From contig QGGY01000020.1 in assembly GCA_003148945.1 (NCBI GenBank), positions 41,161 to 105,160 on the forward strand: a DNA stretch of 64,000 nucleotides, in the 5' to 3' direction. The notes beneath the pieces are model-generated. The model was not told the origin of the DNA. It saw only the letters and a program-made list of their open reading frames with translations, and ran no database searches. Numbering within the stretch: position 1 is the first letter of the stretch; each line of letters starts with the position of its first letter. Positions 55,215-64,000 of this stretch are shown here, piece after piece. The translations under genes were made by a program, and so were the position numbers. The DNA comes from Murimonas intestini. GTDB lineage: Bacteria; Bacillota; Clostridia; Lachnospirales; Lachnospiraceae.

Positions 55215-57014
55215 ATGAAAAAAAGTAAAATCCGGATATTGTCACTGGTAATTCTTGTCTCTGTGCTTCTGGCGGGTGTGCCGGCTGGATATGTAATGGC
55301 TTCTGCCCAGGATGGTGAGACAGTACATGACGGTGACGGACAGACAGATGGACAGGACGGCGGGGAAGAGAGTGCGGAAGAAGAGACAGAGTATATCCCC
55401 GAATCTTATTACCTTCCTATAGAATCTAATAAAATTAAAGGATGGCCTCAGGGGAAGCAGATAGAGGCGGAGGCCGCCGCAGTGATGGACGCCTCCACAG
55501 GGGCATTCCTGTATAGTAAGAACGCGGAGGCTAAGGAGTATCCGGCCAGTATCACCAAGATCATGACTGCACTTGTAGCCCTGGAAAACAGCAGTCTGGA
55601 TGAAGAAGTCACTTATTCGGAGATCGTATTTAATATTGAATTCGGAAGCAGCCATCTGGGCATTCAGCCCGGTGAAAAGATGACTATGGAGGATGCTCTG
55701 TACGGGCTTATGCTGGAGTCGGCCAATGATATAGCTATGGGTATAGCGGAGCATGTGGCAGGCTCTGTGGATGGCTTTGTGCAGATGATGAATGATAAGG
55801 CAGCGCAGCTGGGATGTGTGAATACACATTTTGCAAATCCCCACGGCCTTTTTGATGAACAGCACTATACATGCGCCAGGGATATGGCCATAATCACCCA
55901 GGCTGCCATAGCAAACCCCACATTCTGCAAGATTACCGGGACAGTAGAGTATACCATAGAAAAAACAAACAAGGTTGATGAGAACAGATACCTGCTTAAT
56001 CACCAGAAAATGCTGTATGATGACGAATTTAAGTATGACGGCTGCCTGGGAGGAAAGACAGGATTCGTGACAGAATCTCTGAATACTCTTGTTACCTTTG
56101 CACAGAAGGATGACAAGAAGCTGATCTGCATTATCCTGAAGGTAAATGGTTCAGGAAAAACATTTACAGAAACAGCCGACCTGCTGGACTATGGCTTCAC
56201 GAATTTCATTAATAAGGATGTAAAAAACCCGGAAGCCAATATGAGCCGGGCTGAGCTTATGGGGATCTGCAGCTTTGGCAAGATGGGAATGATGACTGAT
56301 GAGGAGCTGAAAAAGCCGGCTTTTATTGTGAATGAAAATACAGAAGTGACTGTGCCGGCAGGTACTGACCCTTCTGCGGTGAAAAGAAAGATAGAGGGGC
56401 AGCAGGCAGTTTATATGTATGAGAACTGGCCGGTAGGGGAGGACCAGATATCATTGGCTCCTGCAGCGTTTAATGTCAGCCTGCCAAAAGCCTCAGAGAC
56501 ATATCTGAAGTACCAGGACAGGGTGCCTCAGACGGAGGAGTCAGAAGGTTTTATAGATAATGCAGTAGGTACTGTACAGAGTGTCTGGAACAGGTTCTGG
56601 GGGTGGATCTATGACAACGATCTGCTGGCAGCCCTAATCGTGCTCATACTGCTTCTTGTTCTGATACCAATCCTGGTCATAGGGATCGTCAGAAACCACA
56701 ATTCTCAGAAGATAAGGAAGCAGCGCCAGAGGGAAAAGGAAGAGCGGATAAAAAGGGAAGAGGAGATAGACAGGAAATCCACTTTGGAGATAGAGGCTGA
56801 GCTGCGTGCCGAGATAGAAGCGGACAGGCTGCGCAGGGAAGAGGAGGCTGCCAGGATGATGGAGGAAGAAAAAGAGGAGAAAGAGATAGAGGAAGCGGAA
56901 AAGTTCATTGAGCAGAGGGAAGCTATAGAGGAAGCAGGCTCAGTCAATGTAAAAGATGTGGGCCAGGTGACGGCAGAAGGCGGACAGGATGAGGAAGAGG
57001 AGGAACAGGTATGA
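55215..57014 (+). CDS. dacF: D-alanyl-D-alanine carboxypeptidase with cytoplasmic coiled-coil tail
   Basis: A 599-residue low-molecular-weight penicillin-binding protein. A signal segment (about 6-28) and an acidic linker lead to the serine peptidase S11 domain with Ser112 in SITK, SAN at 169-171 and KTG at 281-283. A PBP5-like C-terminal domain and a membrane segment (about 470-492) follow. Beyond the membrane lies a long, highly charged Arg/Glu tail of about 105 residues predicted to be cytoplasmic coiled coil. DacF/PBP5 proteins normally end at an amphipathic helix, so the tail is unusual. ATG 55215 has GGAG nine bases upstream. Confidence 0.88.
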   Translation: MKKSKIRILSLVILVSVLLAGVPAGYVMASAQDGETVHDGDGQTDGQDGGEESAEEETEYIPESYYLPIESNKIKGWPQGKQIEAEAAAVMDASTGAFLYSKNAEAKEYPASITKIMTALVALENSSLDEEVTYSEIVFNIEFGSSHLGIQPGEKMTMEDALYGLMLESANDIAMGIAEHVAGSVDGFVQMMNDKAAQLGCVNTHFANPHGLFDEQHYTCARDMAIITQAAIANPTFCKITGTVEYTIEKTNKVDENRYLLNHQKMLYDDEFKYDGCLGGKTGFVTESLNTLVTFAQKDDKKLICIILKVNGSGKTFTETADLLDYGFTNFINKDVKNPEANMSRAELMGICSFGKMGMMTDEELKKPAFIVNENTEVTVPAGTDPSAVKRKIEGQQAVYMYENWPVGEDQISLAPAAFNVSLPKASETYLKYQDRVPQTEESEGFIDNAVGTVQSVWNRFWGWIYDNDLLAALIVLILLLVLIPILVIGIVRNHNSQKIRKQRQREKEERIKREEEIDRKSTLEIEAELRAEIEADRLRREEEAARMMEEEKEEKEIEEAEKFIEQREAIEEAGSVNVKDVGQVTAEGGQDEEEEEQV

Positions 57015-57748
57015 ATTGGGTAGCCCCTATAAAGGATGATGAGACACTGGAAATTTTTAAAAAAAAGCTTCGGGAAGTGGACGATAAATATTATATTCTG
57101 TTTGAAATAGGTGTGGGGACAGGCCTTCAGCTTCAGGAGATCCTGAAATTCAAGAACAGCGATATAAGAGACAAAGACAGTATAGAAGCATCGATTGGTA
57201 CTAAGAATATTAAGAGGACTTTTAATATTCCGGGAGAATTGAAACAGATCATACATGACTATACGGAGGGTAAAGATCCTGAGGCATACTTGATACTAGG
57301 ACACAGCGGGTCAGAAACTCCCCTGTCCAGGGAACAGGCGTACAGAGTATTTAAAAATATAGGGAAATCTATAGGATTAAATTCTATTGGCGCCCAGACT
57401 ATGAGAAAGACATTTGCATGGAGATATTATAAACACACAAACGATATCTACTATCTCCAGAATCTTTTAAACCACGCTTCCCCCTCCATTACATACAGGT
57501 ATATTGGCGAAAAGCCCAATGTGGAGGTTGTGTTAAAGAAGATGACGCCGGAGGAGAATGAGAGGAGCCGTTACATGCTGTTTAAGGACGGGGCAGGGAA
57601 GAAAAGGATACTCAGTCTTAAGGATACTCTGGACAGTCTGTGCAGCGAGATGGACAATCCCACAAATAATGACGCTTTTTTTGGGCGGGTGGACTGTCTT
57701 CTTACAGAGATGGAAGACCTGGTAGATAATTTCAAAAATACAAAATGA
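57011..57748 (+). CDS. Tyrosine-recombinase-like protein with altered active site
   Basis: A 245-residue protein matching the catalytic domain of tyrosine recombinases, without the N-terminal arm. The first catalytic Arg box reads GTGLQLQEIL, with Gln40 in place of Arg. The second box reads QTMRKTFAWRY, with Gln129 replacing His but Arg132 kept. His155 (LLNHASPS) and the nucleophile Tyr164 (TYRYIG) remain. It starts inside the end of dacF (ATGA overlap) and so is co-translated with a cell-wall enzyme. DNA binding without strand exchange is a reasonable guess. Confidence 0.75.
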   Translation: MNWVAPIKDDETLEIFKKKLREVDDKYYILFEIGVGTGLQLQEILKFKNSDIRDKDSIEASIGTKNIKRTFNIPGELKQIIHDYTEGKDPEAYLILGHSGSETPLSREQAYRVFKNIGKSIGLNSIGAQTMRKTFAWRYYKHTNDIYYLQNLLNHASPSITYRYIGEKPNVEVVLKKMTPEENERSRYMLFKDGAGKKRILSLKDTLDSLCSEMDNPTNNDAFFGRVDCLLTEMEDLVDNFKNTK

Positions 57749-57764
57749 TACGCAGTATAAATTT

Positions 57765-57815
57765 TTAACGGCATCCTGCCAGAACCAGCAAATAGGTTTG
57801 GCAGGATGCCGTTAA
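57765..57815. terminator. Bidirectional terminator after the recombinase-like gene
   Basis: TTAACGGCATCCTGCCA pairs perfectly with TGGCAGGATGCCGTTAA, with A/T runs outside. It separates converging genes. Confidence 0.9.
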
Positions 57816-57834
57816 AGCATTTTTTAAACACAGT

Positions 57835-58782
57835 TTAGTTTTTCTTCAGCAGTTTTTTCAGATGGGCGCTTTCCTTCCTGGCACATATCTCCTGCGCCTC
57901 CTGGGCAGTGATGAGCTTCAGGGTCTTGACGCAGAAATATTTTCCGTCTTCGGATTTTTTTATCCGTATCTTGCCCTTCAGCCATCCGTGCTCCTCACAG
58001 TAGGAGAGAGAAAAATAGTTCTTTCCTCCGCTCGTGAACCAGCGTATCTTTCTTTTAGCCGACTGATTACAGAGATAGCACCTGGTGGATGTCACTTTTC
58101 TGTCCTTCATGGCTTCTGTCCTGGAAGTAAATTCCTTTGACACAAATTTTGAGTAAGTGTCAAAGACTACATATATTTCTTCCTTTCTTGTCTGAGGGGC
58201 CTGGAAGTAGTCAATGGAATAATTCCTGAGTATGTCCTCAGAGTCAATGTGTGAAAGAACAGCGGCAGTATAGCAGGCATCGTCCAGCGCACTGTGAAAT
58301 GTATCTTCTTTGGGGAGATTCAGAAAATCAATAGCATGTTCCAGAGTCCTGCGGCTCTTCCTGTCCTCATAAACGATACTGAATATCTTCTGGATGTCAT
58401 AGAAGAACAGGGGCTTTGGAAACGGATTCTCAAGGCCATGGTATCTGATGTTTCTCTGAAATTCCAGAAGGTCGCCGGGGCCCCATGTACAGTAAAGAGG
58501 CTGTTCCCCGCACCAGCTGATAAAATCGGCAAAGACCTCGGGAAAGCTTCTGGCATTGTCCAGGTCCTGCTCACAAAGAGAGATGATTTCCTTTGTTTTA
58601 AAATGAAGTGATGTGTAAGCTTTGGGTCTGACAAGTTCCCTGAATCTGCCGATCTCTTCCTTTTTATCATTTAGTTTTACTGCCCCAATTTCGACGATCT
58701 CGAAGGGGAGTGTTCTGATTTCTCGTTCTTTTCCAAAAGGACACTGGTTCCATTCCAGGTCAAATACAATGTAGTTTTTCAC
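57835..58782 (-). CDS. DEDD-family 3'-5' exonuclease with C-terminal zinc ribbon
   Basis: A 315-residue protein. The exonuclease domain begins MKNYIVFDLEWNQ (Asp8, Glu10), has TWGPGDLLEFQRN (second Asp) and HSALDDACYTAAVL (His and final Asp), the DEDDh pattern of KapD/ERI1-type RNase-T-like enzymes. A C-terminal module contains CYLCNQ and YCEEHG, a likely zinc ribbon. The start is GTG 58782 with GGAGGAAG upstream; the longer frame to 58833 is not family-like. The substrate may be RNA or DNA. It is single and convergent with the recombinase-like gene. Confidence 0.82.
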   Translation of the reverse strand: MKNYIVFDLEWNQCPFGKEREIRTLPFEIVEIGAVKLNDKKEEIGRFRELVRPKAYTSLHFKTKEIISLCEQDLDNARSFPEVFADFISWCGEQPLYCTWGPGDLLEFQRNIRYHGLENPFPKPLFFYDIQKIFSIVYEDRKSRRTLEHAIDFLNLPKEDTFHSALDDACYTAAVLSHIDSEDILRNYSIDYFQAPQTRKEEIYVVFDTYSKFVSKEFTSRTEAMKDRKVTSTRCYLCNQSAKRKIRWFTSGGKNYFSLSYCEEHGWLKGKIRIKKSEDGKYFCVKTLKLITAQEAQEICARKESAHLKKLLKKN

Positions 58783-59046
58783 AGATAGCTTCCTCCAATT
58801 AATACGAGTATACACAAACAGTGTCAAAAACACAAGGGGTTCGTCAACTTGTATATGAAAATTGAAAGGAATTATGCAGAATTACCTAAAATGAAAAAAT
58901 GGATTTATCTGATAAGCACAAGTGACAAGTCAGCCGGAAAATATTTGGGCAATTCTAGTATGGCATAAAATAAAGACTTTTAGTATACTAAGGACAGTTA
59001 ATCAACGTAAAGAAATTCAAAGGAATTCATTTAGGAGGAGTTTAAA

Positions 59047-60159
59047 ATGGCAAGTTTATCATTAGAGCACATTTGTAAAGCATACCCGAACGGGTTTGAA
59101 GCTGTTAAAGATTTCAGCCTTGAGATCGCAGACAAAGAGTTTATCATCTTCGTTGGACCTTCAGGTTGTGGAAAATCCACTACACTTCGTATGATTGCCG
59201 GTCTGGAAGAAATTACAAGCGGTACATTAAAAATCGGCGACAGAGTAGTTAACGATGTAGAGCCTAAAGACAGAGATATCGCAATGGTATTCCAGAACTA
59301 CGCTCTGTATCCTCATATGACAGTTTATGATAATATGGCATTTGGTCTGAAACTTAGAAAAGTTCCGAAGGACCAGATTGATAAAATGGTTAAAGAAGCA
59401 GCTAAGATCCTTGACCTGGAGAAATTATTAGACCGTAAGCCGAAGGCTCTGTCAGGTGGTCAGAGACAGCGTGTTGCTATGGGACGTGCTATTGTCCGTG
59501 ATCCTAAGGTATTCCTTATGGATGAGCCGCTGTCAAACCTGGATGCAAAGCTGAGGGTTCAGATGCGTATCGAGATTGCTAAGCTTCATGAAAGACTGGG
59601 AGCTACAATCATCTATGTAACACATGACCAGACAGAGGCTATGACACTTGGTACAAGAATCGTTGTTATGAAAGACGGTGTTGTTCAGCAGGTAGATACA
59701 CCTCAGAACCTTTACAATAACCCGAACAACTTATTCGTAGCCGGATTTATCGGATCTCCTCAGATGAACTTCATGGATGCAGATGTACATGAAAAAGCTG
59801 GAGATATCTACTTAAAGGTTGGTTCTCATGACATCAAGCTTCCGCCTGCAAAAGCTAAAAAAGTTAAAGACGGCGGATATGTTGGAAAGACTGTAGTATT
59901 AGGAATCCGTCCTGAAGACGTACATGATTCTCAGATGTTCATCGAGTCTTCACCGGAGACAGTTGTAGACGCTACAATCAGAGTTTACGAGCTGTTAGGT
60001 GCTGAAGTATTCCTGTATTTCGATGTTGAGAACTTCCCGATGACAGCACGTGTTGATCCGCGTACAACAGCAAGGACAGGAGACAAAGTAAGATTTGCTC
60101 TTGATGCTGAGAAGATTCATGTATTTGACAAAGAAACAGAACTTACTGTTACAAACTAA
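59047..60159 (+). CDS. msmK: Sugar ABC transporter ATPase, MsmK/UgpC type
   Basis: A 370-residue ATPase of the carbohydrate-uptake-transporter-1 group. Walker A is GPSGCGKSTT, the signature LSGGQRQRVAMGRA, Walker B VFLMDEPLSNLD and the H-loop VTHDQ. The C-terminal TOBE regulatory domain is present (about 240-365). Such stand-alone ATPases energise several sugar ABC permeases encoded elsewhere. It has AGGAGGAG before the ATG and its own terminator. Codon use looks strongly biased, consistent with high expression. Confidence 0.94.
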   Translation: MASLSLEHICKAYPNGFEAVKDFSLEIADKEFIIFVGPSGCGKSTTLRMIAGLEEITSGTLKIGDRVVNDVEPKDRDIAMVFQNYALYPHMTVYDNMAFGLKLRKVPKDQIDKMVKEAAKILDLEKLLDRKPKALSGGQRQRVAMGRAIVRDPKVFLMDEPLSNLDAKLRVQMRIEIAKLHERLGATIIYVTHDQTEAMTLGTRIVVMKDGVVQQVDTPQNLYNNPNNLFVAGFIGSPQMNFMDADVHEKAGDIYLKVGSHDIKLPPAKAKKVKDGGYVGKTVVLGIRPEDVHDSQMFIESSPETVVDATIRVYELLGAEVFLYFDVENFPMTARVDPRTTARTGDKVRFALDAEKIHVFDKETELTVTN

Positions 60160-60174
60160 ATATATGATAATAGT

Positions 60175-60210
60175 GACAGGGGGTACCGCAGCAGCGGCAT
60201 CCCCTGTTTT
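60175..60210 (+). terminator. Terminator of msmK
   Basis: ACAGGGGGTACCGC pairs with GCGGCATCCCCTGT, followed by TTTT. The 60211-60399 gap that follows holds promoter-like AT-rich sequence and no gene. Confidence 0.85.
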
Positions 60211-60399
60211 ATGTTGTGAGGGCCGTGCTGTTTATAATATTGGCCGGCGGGCTGTTTGACCGGAAAAATTCAGAATTTGTTGATATTTTGAAAAAAATGC
60301 TTTATAGTAGTAGTCATAACATATCAGTGATTTAATGAGTTATATGTAACTGTAAAGGTATAGAACAGTTAAATTTAAAATAAGCGAGGATGTGAAAAG

Positions 60400-61488
60400 A
60401 TGATTTCAAGCCAGGTATTACAGAATGCCATAGATGAATTAAGGGCAATTACCAGAATCGATTTGTGCGTATTGGATCTGGAGGGGCGCAATGTAGTGTC
60501 TACCTTCCAGGGAGATGACATCCCCTCCGATACAGTCAGGCTTTTTGTGGAATCAGCAGCAGACAGCCAGGTAATACAGGGATATCATTTCTTTAAGATA
60601 TTTGATGACAGAAGTGTAGAATACGTGCTGGTGGCAAGAGGCTCCAGCGAAGATGCATACATGATCGGCAAGGTTGCGGTCAGCGAGATCCAGAATCTGA
60701 TCGTAGCTTATAAAGAAAGATTTGATAAAAACAATTTTATCCAGAATCTGCTTCTTGATAACCTTCTTCTGGTGGATATCTACAACAGGGCTAAAAAACT
60801 TCATATAGAAGTGGAAGCAAAACGTGTTGTCTTCATGATAGAGACTAAGTATGAGAAGGACAGCAATGCCATGGAAACAGTCAAGAGCCTGTTTGCAGCG
60901 AGAACTAAGGATTTTATTACTGCTGTCGATGAAAAGAGCATTATTATTGTAAGAGAGTTAAGAGAAGATGAGACATATGAGGAATTGGAGACAGTAGCCC
61001 AGACAATGAGGGACATGCTCAACTCAGAAGCCATGACAAGCGTGCGCATCTCCTACGGAACTATCGTAAATGAGATCAAACAGGTGTCAAAGTCCTACAA
61101 AGAGGCAAAAATGGCCCTTGACGTGGGAAAAATATTCTACTCGGAAAAGACAGTTATCGCTTACAGTACTTTGGGAATAGGAAGGCTGATATATCAGCTT
61201 CCCATACCTCTCTGTGAGATGTTCATGAGAGAAGTGTTTGGGGAGAATATGCCGGATACCTTTGACGATGAGACACTGATGACTATAAATAAGTTTTTTG
61301 AAAATAATCTGAACGTGTCTGAGACGTCCAGGCAGCTGTATGTCCACAGAAATACCCTTGTATACCGTCTGGAGAAGCTCCAGAAGAGTACAGGGCTGGA
61401 TATCAGGGTATTTGATGATGCCCTCACATTTAAAATAGCTCTTATGGTAGTCAGCTACATGAAATATATGGAGAAACAGGATTATTAA
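60400..61488 (+). CDS. CdaR/PucR-family transcriptional regulator
   Basis: A 362-residue regulator. The N-terminal sensory part (about 1-120, with [22 protein letters not shown]) is followed by a GGDEF-like CdaR middle domain and a C-terminal PucR helix-turn-helix ([38 protein letters not shown]). CdaR proteins respond to sugar diacids or related metabolites. It lies 20 bases upstream of the aconitase-family gene on the same strand and may regulate it or sugar uptake. ATG 60400 follows AGCGAGGATG. Confidence 0.85.
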   Translation: MISSQVLQNAIDELRAITRIDLCVLDLEGRNVVSTFQGDDIPSDTVRLFVESAADSQVIQGYHFFKIFDDRSVEYVLVARGSSEDAYMIGKVAVSEIQNLIVAYKERFDKNNFIQNLLLDNLLLVDIYNRAKKLHIEVEAKRVVFMIETKYEKDSNAMETVKSLFAARTKDFITAVDEKSIIIVRELREDETYEELETVAQTMRDMLNSEAMTSVRISYGTIVNEIKQVSKSYKEAKMALDVGKIFYSEKTVIAYSTLGIGRLIYQLPIPLCEMFMREVFGENMPDTFDDETLMTINKFFENNLNVSETSRQLYVHRNTLVYRLEKLQKSTGLDIRVFDDALTFKIALMVVSYMKYMEKQDY

Positions 61489-61508
61489 ATAAAAGGAGGA
61501 TTAGTTCG

Positions 61509-63794
61509 ATGATAAAGTTATACGACAAAGGTGTGTATCTTGTAAATGGAACGGATATCGTGGAGGATGGCCCCGAAGCGGAGGCTGTCCTGAAGCGTGA
61601 ACTGGGAGGGGCACCCTCAAAGGAAGAAGCAGCCAGGAACACGATCGCATATGGGATACTGGAGGAGCATAATACCTCCGGAAATATGGAAAAGCTGAAA
61701 ATTAAGTTTGATAAGCTGACATCCCATGATATTACATTTGTAGGTATTATACAGACGGCGCGTGCCTCAGGCCTTGAGAAATTCCCCATCCCTTATGTGC
61801 TGACAAACTGTCATAACAGTCTGTGTGCCGTGGGCGGGACGATAAATGAGGATGACCATATGTTTGGACTTACCTGCGCCAAGAAATACGGCGGGGTATA
61901 TGTACCTCCTCACCAGGCAGTTATCCATCAGTTTGCAAGGGAGATGCTTGCAGGCGGCGGCAGGATGATCCTGGGTTCAGACTCACACACACGCTATGGT
62001 GCCCTGGGCACTATGGCTATGGGAGAGGGCGGTCCGGAGCTTGTTAAGCAGCTGCTCTCCAAGACATATGATATTAACATGCCGGAAGTCATCGGAATAT
62101 ATCTGACAGGAGCTCCTGTACCGGGCGTGGGGCCTCAGGACGTGGCCCTTGCCATAATTGGCGAAGTGTTTGGAAATGGCTATGTAAAGAATAAAGTCAT
62201 GGAATTCGTGGGGCCGGGTGTGTCTAACCTGAGCGCTGATTTCAGGATCGGCGTTGACGTAATGACTACTGAGACTACCTGCCTGTCATCGATCTGGAGG
62301 ACAGATGAGAAGATTCAGGAATTCTATGATATCCATGGAAGAAGCGAAGATTATAAAGAGCTGAACCCAGGTGCGGCAGCCTACTATGACGGTATGGTCT
62401 ATGTGGATCTGAGCAGGATCCGTCCTATGATTGCCATGCCGTTCCATCCCAGCAATACATATACCATAGAAGAGCTGAATGCAAATCTTCTGGATATTCT
62501 GGATGATGTGGAGAAAAAGGCGGCAGTAAGCCTGGATGGAGCTGTGGATTATAAATTAAAGGATAAAGTGAGAAACGGAAGGCTCTATGTAGATCAGGGA
62601 ATCATTGCGGGCTGTGCCGGCGGTGGTTTTGAAAATATTTGTGCGGCTGCAGATATCCTTAAAGGGCACAGTATCGGAAGCGATGAGTTTACACTGAGCG
62701 TATATCCGGCCAGCACGCCTATCTATGTAGAACTGGCCAAGAATGGAAGGCTGACAGATCTGATGCAGACTGGCGCTATTGTAAAGACTGCATTCTGCGG
62801 CCCATGTTTTGGAGCAGGAGACACGCCGGCCAACAATGCATTCTCCATCCGTCATTCTACGAGGAACTTCCCCAACAGGGAGGGCAGCAAGCTTCAGAAT
62901 GGGCAGATATCCTCAGTTGCTCTTATGGATGCCCGCTCTATAGCAGCTACAGCGGCAAACAAGGGATATCTGACTCCTGCCACTGAAGTAGACGTAACAT
63001 ACAGCAATCCTAAATATTTCTTTGATAAAGAGATCTATGCAAACCGCGTATTCGACAGCCACGGGGTCGCAGACCCTGATGTGGAGATCAAGTTTGGTCC
63101 TAACATCAAGGACTGGCCGGCAATGTGCGCACTGACTGACAACCTGATCCTGAAGGTCGTATCAGAGATCCATGACCCTGTCACTACTACAGATGAGCTG
63201 ATCCCGTCAGGTGAGACATCGTCCTACCGCTCAAATCCAATCGGACTGGCACAGTTTACCCTGTCCAGAAAGGACCCGGCTTATGTGGGAAGGGCAAAAG
63301 AGGTGCAGGCTGCTGAGACAGCCAGGGAAGAGGGTAAAGACCCGGCAGAGGCATTTAGTGAGTTAAAGCCTGTAATTGATACGATCCATACTCTGTATCC
63401 TGAAGCTGATGCTTCTAATACAGGTATAGGAAGCACGATCTTTGCCGTAAAGCCCGGAGATGGTTCAGCGCGTGAGCAGGCGGCTTCCTGCCAGAAGGTG
63501 CTTGGGGGATGGGCAAATATTGCAAATGAATATGCAACGAAGAGATACCGCTCCAACCTGATAAACTGGGGAATGCTGCCCTTCGTGATCGAGAAGGGCG
63601 AACTTCCGTTTAAGAACGGTGACTACCTGTTCGTGCCGGATGTGCGCAGGGCTGTGGAAGAGAAGGCCACAGAGATCAAAGCATATGTGGCAGGTGATAC
63701 CATGAAAGAATTCACGCTGCAGATGGGCGAACTGACAGATGATGAGAGAACGATCATCCTGAAAGGATGCCTGATTAATTATTATAAAGGATAA
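61509..63794 (+). CDS. Aconitase-family hydratase (YbhJ-like)
   Basis: A 761-residue protein of the aconitase superfamily. Iron-sulfur ligands are preserved as a cysteine in [12 protein letters not shown] and the Cys-x2-Cys pair in [11 protein letters not shown], together with [20 protein letters not shown] and [12 protein letters not shown]. The pattern recalls E. coli YbhJ, a hydratase of unknown substrate, more than citrate-cycle aconitase. It could act on a tricarboxylic or sugar-derived acid. AAAGGAGG precedes the ATG. It probably shares a transcript with the CdaR-type regulator, whose diacid ligand may be a substrate clue. Confidence 0.8.
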   Translation: MIKLYDKGVYLVNGTDIVEDGPEAEAVLKRELGGAPSKEEAARNTIAYGILEEHNTSGNMEKLKIKFDKLTSHDITFVGIIQTARASGLEKFPIPYVLTNCHNSLCAVGGTINEDDHMFGLTCAKKYGGVYVPPHQAVIHQFAREMLAGGGRMILGSDSHTRYGALGTMAMGEGGPELVKQLLSKTYDINMPEVIGIYLTGAPVPGVGPQDVALAIIGEVFGNGYVKNKVMEFVGPGVSNLSADFRIGVDVMTTETTCLSSIWRTDEKIQEFYDIHGRSEDYKELNPGAAAYYDGMVYVDLSRIRPMIAMPFHPSNTYTIEELNANLLDILDDVEKKAAVSLDGAVDYKLKDKVRNGRLYVDQGIIAGCAGGGFENICAAADILKGHSIGSDEFTLSVYPASTPIYVELAKNGRLTDLMQTGAIVKTAFCGPCFGAGDTPANNAFSIRHSTRNFPNREGSKLQNGQISSVALMDARSIAATAANKGYLTPATEVDVTYSNPKYFFDKEIYANRVFDSHGVADPDVEIKFGPNIKDWPAMCALTDNLILKVVSEIHDPVTTTDELIPSGETSSYRSNPIGLAQFTLSRKDPAYVGRAKEVQAAETAREEGKDPAEAFSELKPVIDTIHTLYPEADASNTGIGSTIFAVKPGDGSAREQAASCQKVLGGWANIANEYATKRYRSNLINWGMLPFVIEKGELPFKNGDYLFVPDVRRAVEEKATEIKAYVAGDTMKEFTLQMGELTDDERTIILKGCLINYYKG

Positions 63795-63809
63795 TGACTG
63801 AACAGCAGG

Positions 63810-63839
63810 AAGCTGCCGCAGATTTTGCGGCAGCTTTTT
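63810..63839 (+). terminator. Terminator after the hydratase gene
   Basis: AGCTGCCGCA and TGCGGCAGCT form a perfect 10-base stem followed by five T residues. A short GTTCGCC/GGCGAAC hairpin lies further on at 63856-63873. Confidence 0.9.
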
Positions 63840-63881
63840 GTTCTATAATAGGAAAGTTCGCCAAATGGCGAACCATTGATT

Positions 63882-63905
63882 AAAAAAAGCCCGCAAAATG
63901 CGGGC
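63882..63905 (-). terminator. Terminator of the gene entering from the right
   Basis: On the minus strand GCCCGCA-TTT-TGCGGGC is followed by seven T residues, ending the partial gene at 63924. Confidence 0.9.
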
Positions 63906-63923
63906 GAAGCAAACAGACGGTGA

Positions 63924-64000
63924 TTAAAAGAGGTCAATATAAAATCCTTCTTCAAATTCATCGTCATCTAAGTCATCATCCTCCATAAGGAATTCATGCA
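63924..64000 (-). CDS. C-terminal end of an acidic protein (partial)
   Basis: On the minus strand an open frame enters the window and ends with stop TAA at 63924-63926. The 24 visible residues are very acidic (EDDDLDDDEFEEGFYIDLF at the end). A terminator follows. Too little is visible to name the protein; acidic tails of this kind are found on many unrelated proteins. Confidence 0.5.
   Translation of the reverse strand, partial: HEFLMEDDDLDDDEFEEGFYIDLF

Noticed and set aside
63856..63873. Short GTTCGCC/GGCGAAC hairpin considered as an operator
   Set aside because: It sits between two converging terminators, far from any promoter, and is too short to interpret.

Overview
This 64 kb window is the replication-origin region of a Gram-positive, low-to-moderate GC Clostridia chromosome. 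It is most likely a Lachnospiraceae member of the Blautia type. The evidence is an origin flanked by dnaA/dnaN/recF/gyrB/gyrA on one side and rpmH/rnpA/yidD/yidC/khpB/mnmE/mnmG/rsmG/parA/parB on the other, plus a DUF3881 protein, a DUF4446 protein and a MurT/GatD pair. The genus is an inference.

Layout. (1) 1-13109, minus strand: an L-xylulose kinase/3-epimerase pair, the MurT-GatD lipid II amidation complex, then gyrA, gyrB, recF, an S4-domain gene, dnaN and dnaA. (2) 13110-13560: oriC, with clustered DnaA boxes and an AT-rich stretch next to the rpmH promoter. (3) 13685-28120, plus strand: ribosome, RNase P, membrane-insertase and tRNA-modification genes, then two parS sites with parA-parB, DUF4446, serS and DUF3881. 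The intergenic spaces here carry multi-hairpin repeats with related ends. (4) 28448-39853: a visibly AT-richer accessory island beginning at tRNA-Arg(CCU) and ending at a decayed copy of the 3' half of the same tRNA. It holds a broken tyrosine recombinase fused to an IS91-type remnant, a collapsed nucleotidyltransferase/HEPN toxin-antitoxin pair, several small cargo genes, two kinds of duplicated terminator module, and a VanRS-like two-component system next to a bacteriocin-type ABC transporter and a methyltransferase. (5) 39876-46093: BlaI/BlaR1 without a beta-lactamase, a DtxR-type repressor, and a ferrous-iron operon (two FeoA, FeoB, a Cys-rich mini-protein, a Fur-like regulator) behind a promoter overlapped by a DtxR-like palindrome. 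(6) 46204-53820: a large hybrid sensor kinase and a BceABRS-type peptide detoxification module. (7) 53821-64000: an NhaC-type antiporter, a D,D-carboxypeptidase with an unusual cytoplasmic tail, a recombinase-like protein lacking key catalytic residues, a DEDD exonuclease, the MsmK-type sugar ABC ATPase, a CdaR-type regulator, an aconitase-family hydratase, and the 3' end of an acidic protein.

How it works together. Core genes diverge from oriC, so they are transcribed with the replication forks, and parS/ParAB segregates the origin. The accessory part is a tRNA-anchored island with several layers of decay and duplication. Three separate loci (VanRS-like/ABC, BlaRI, BceABRS-like) look like cell-envelope antibiotic or peptide sensing and defence. 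All family assignments are from reading motifs; no database search was run.
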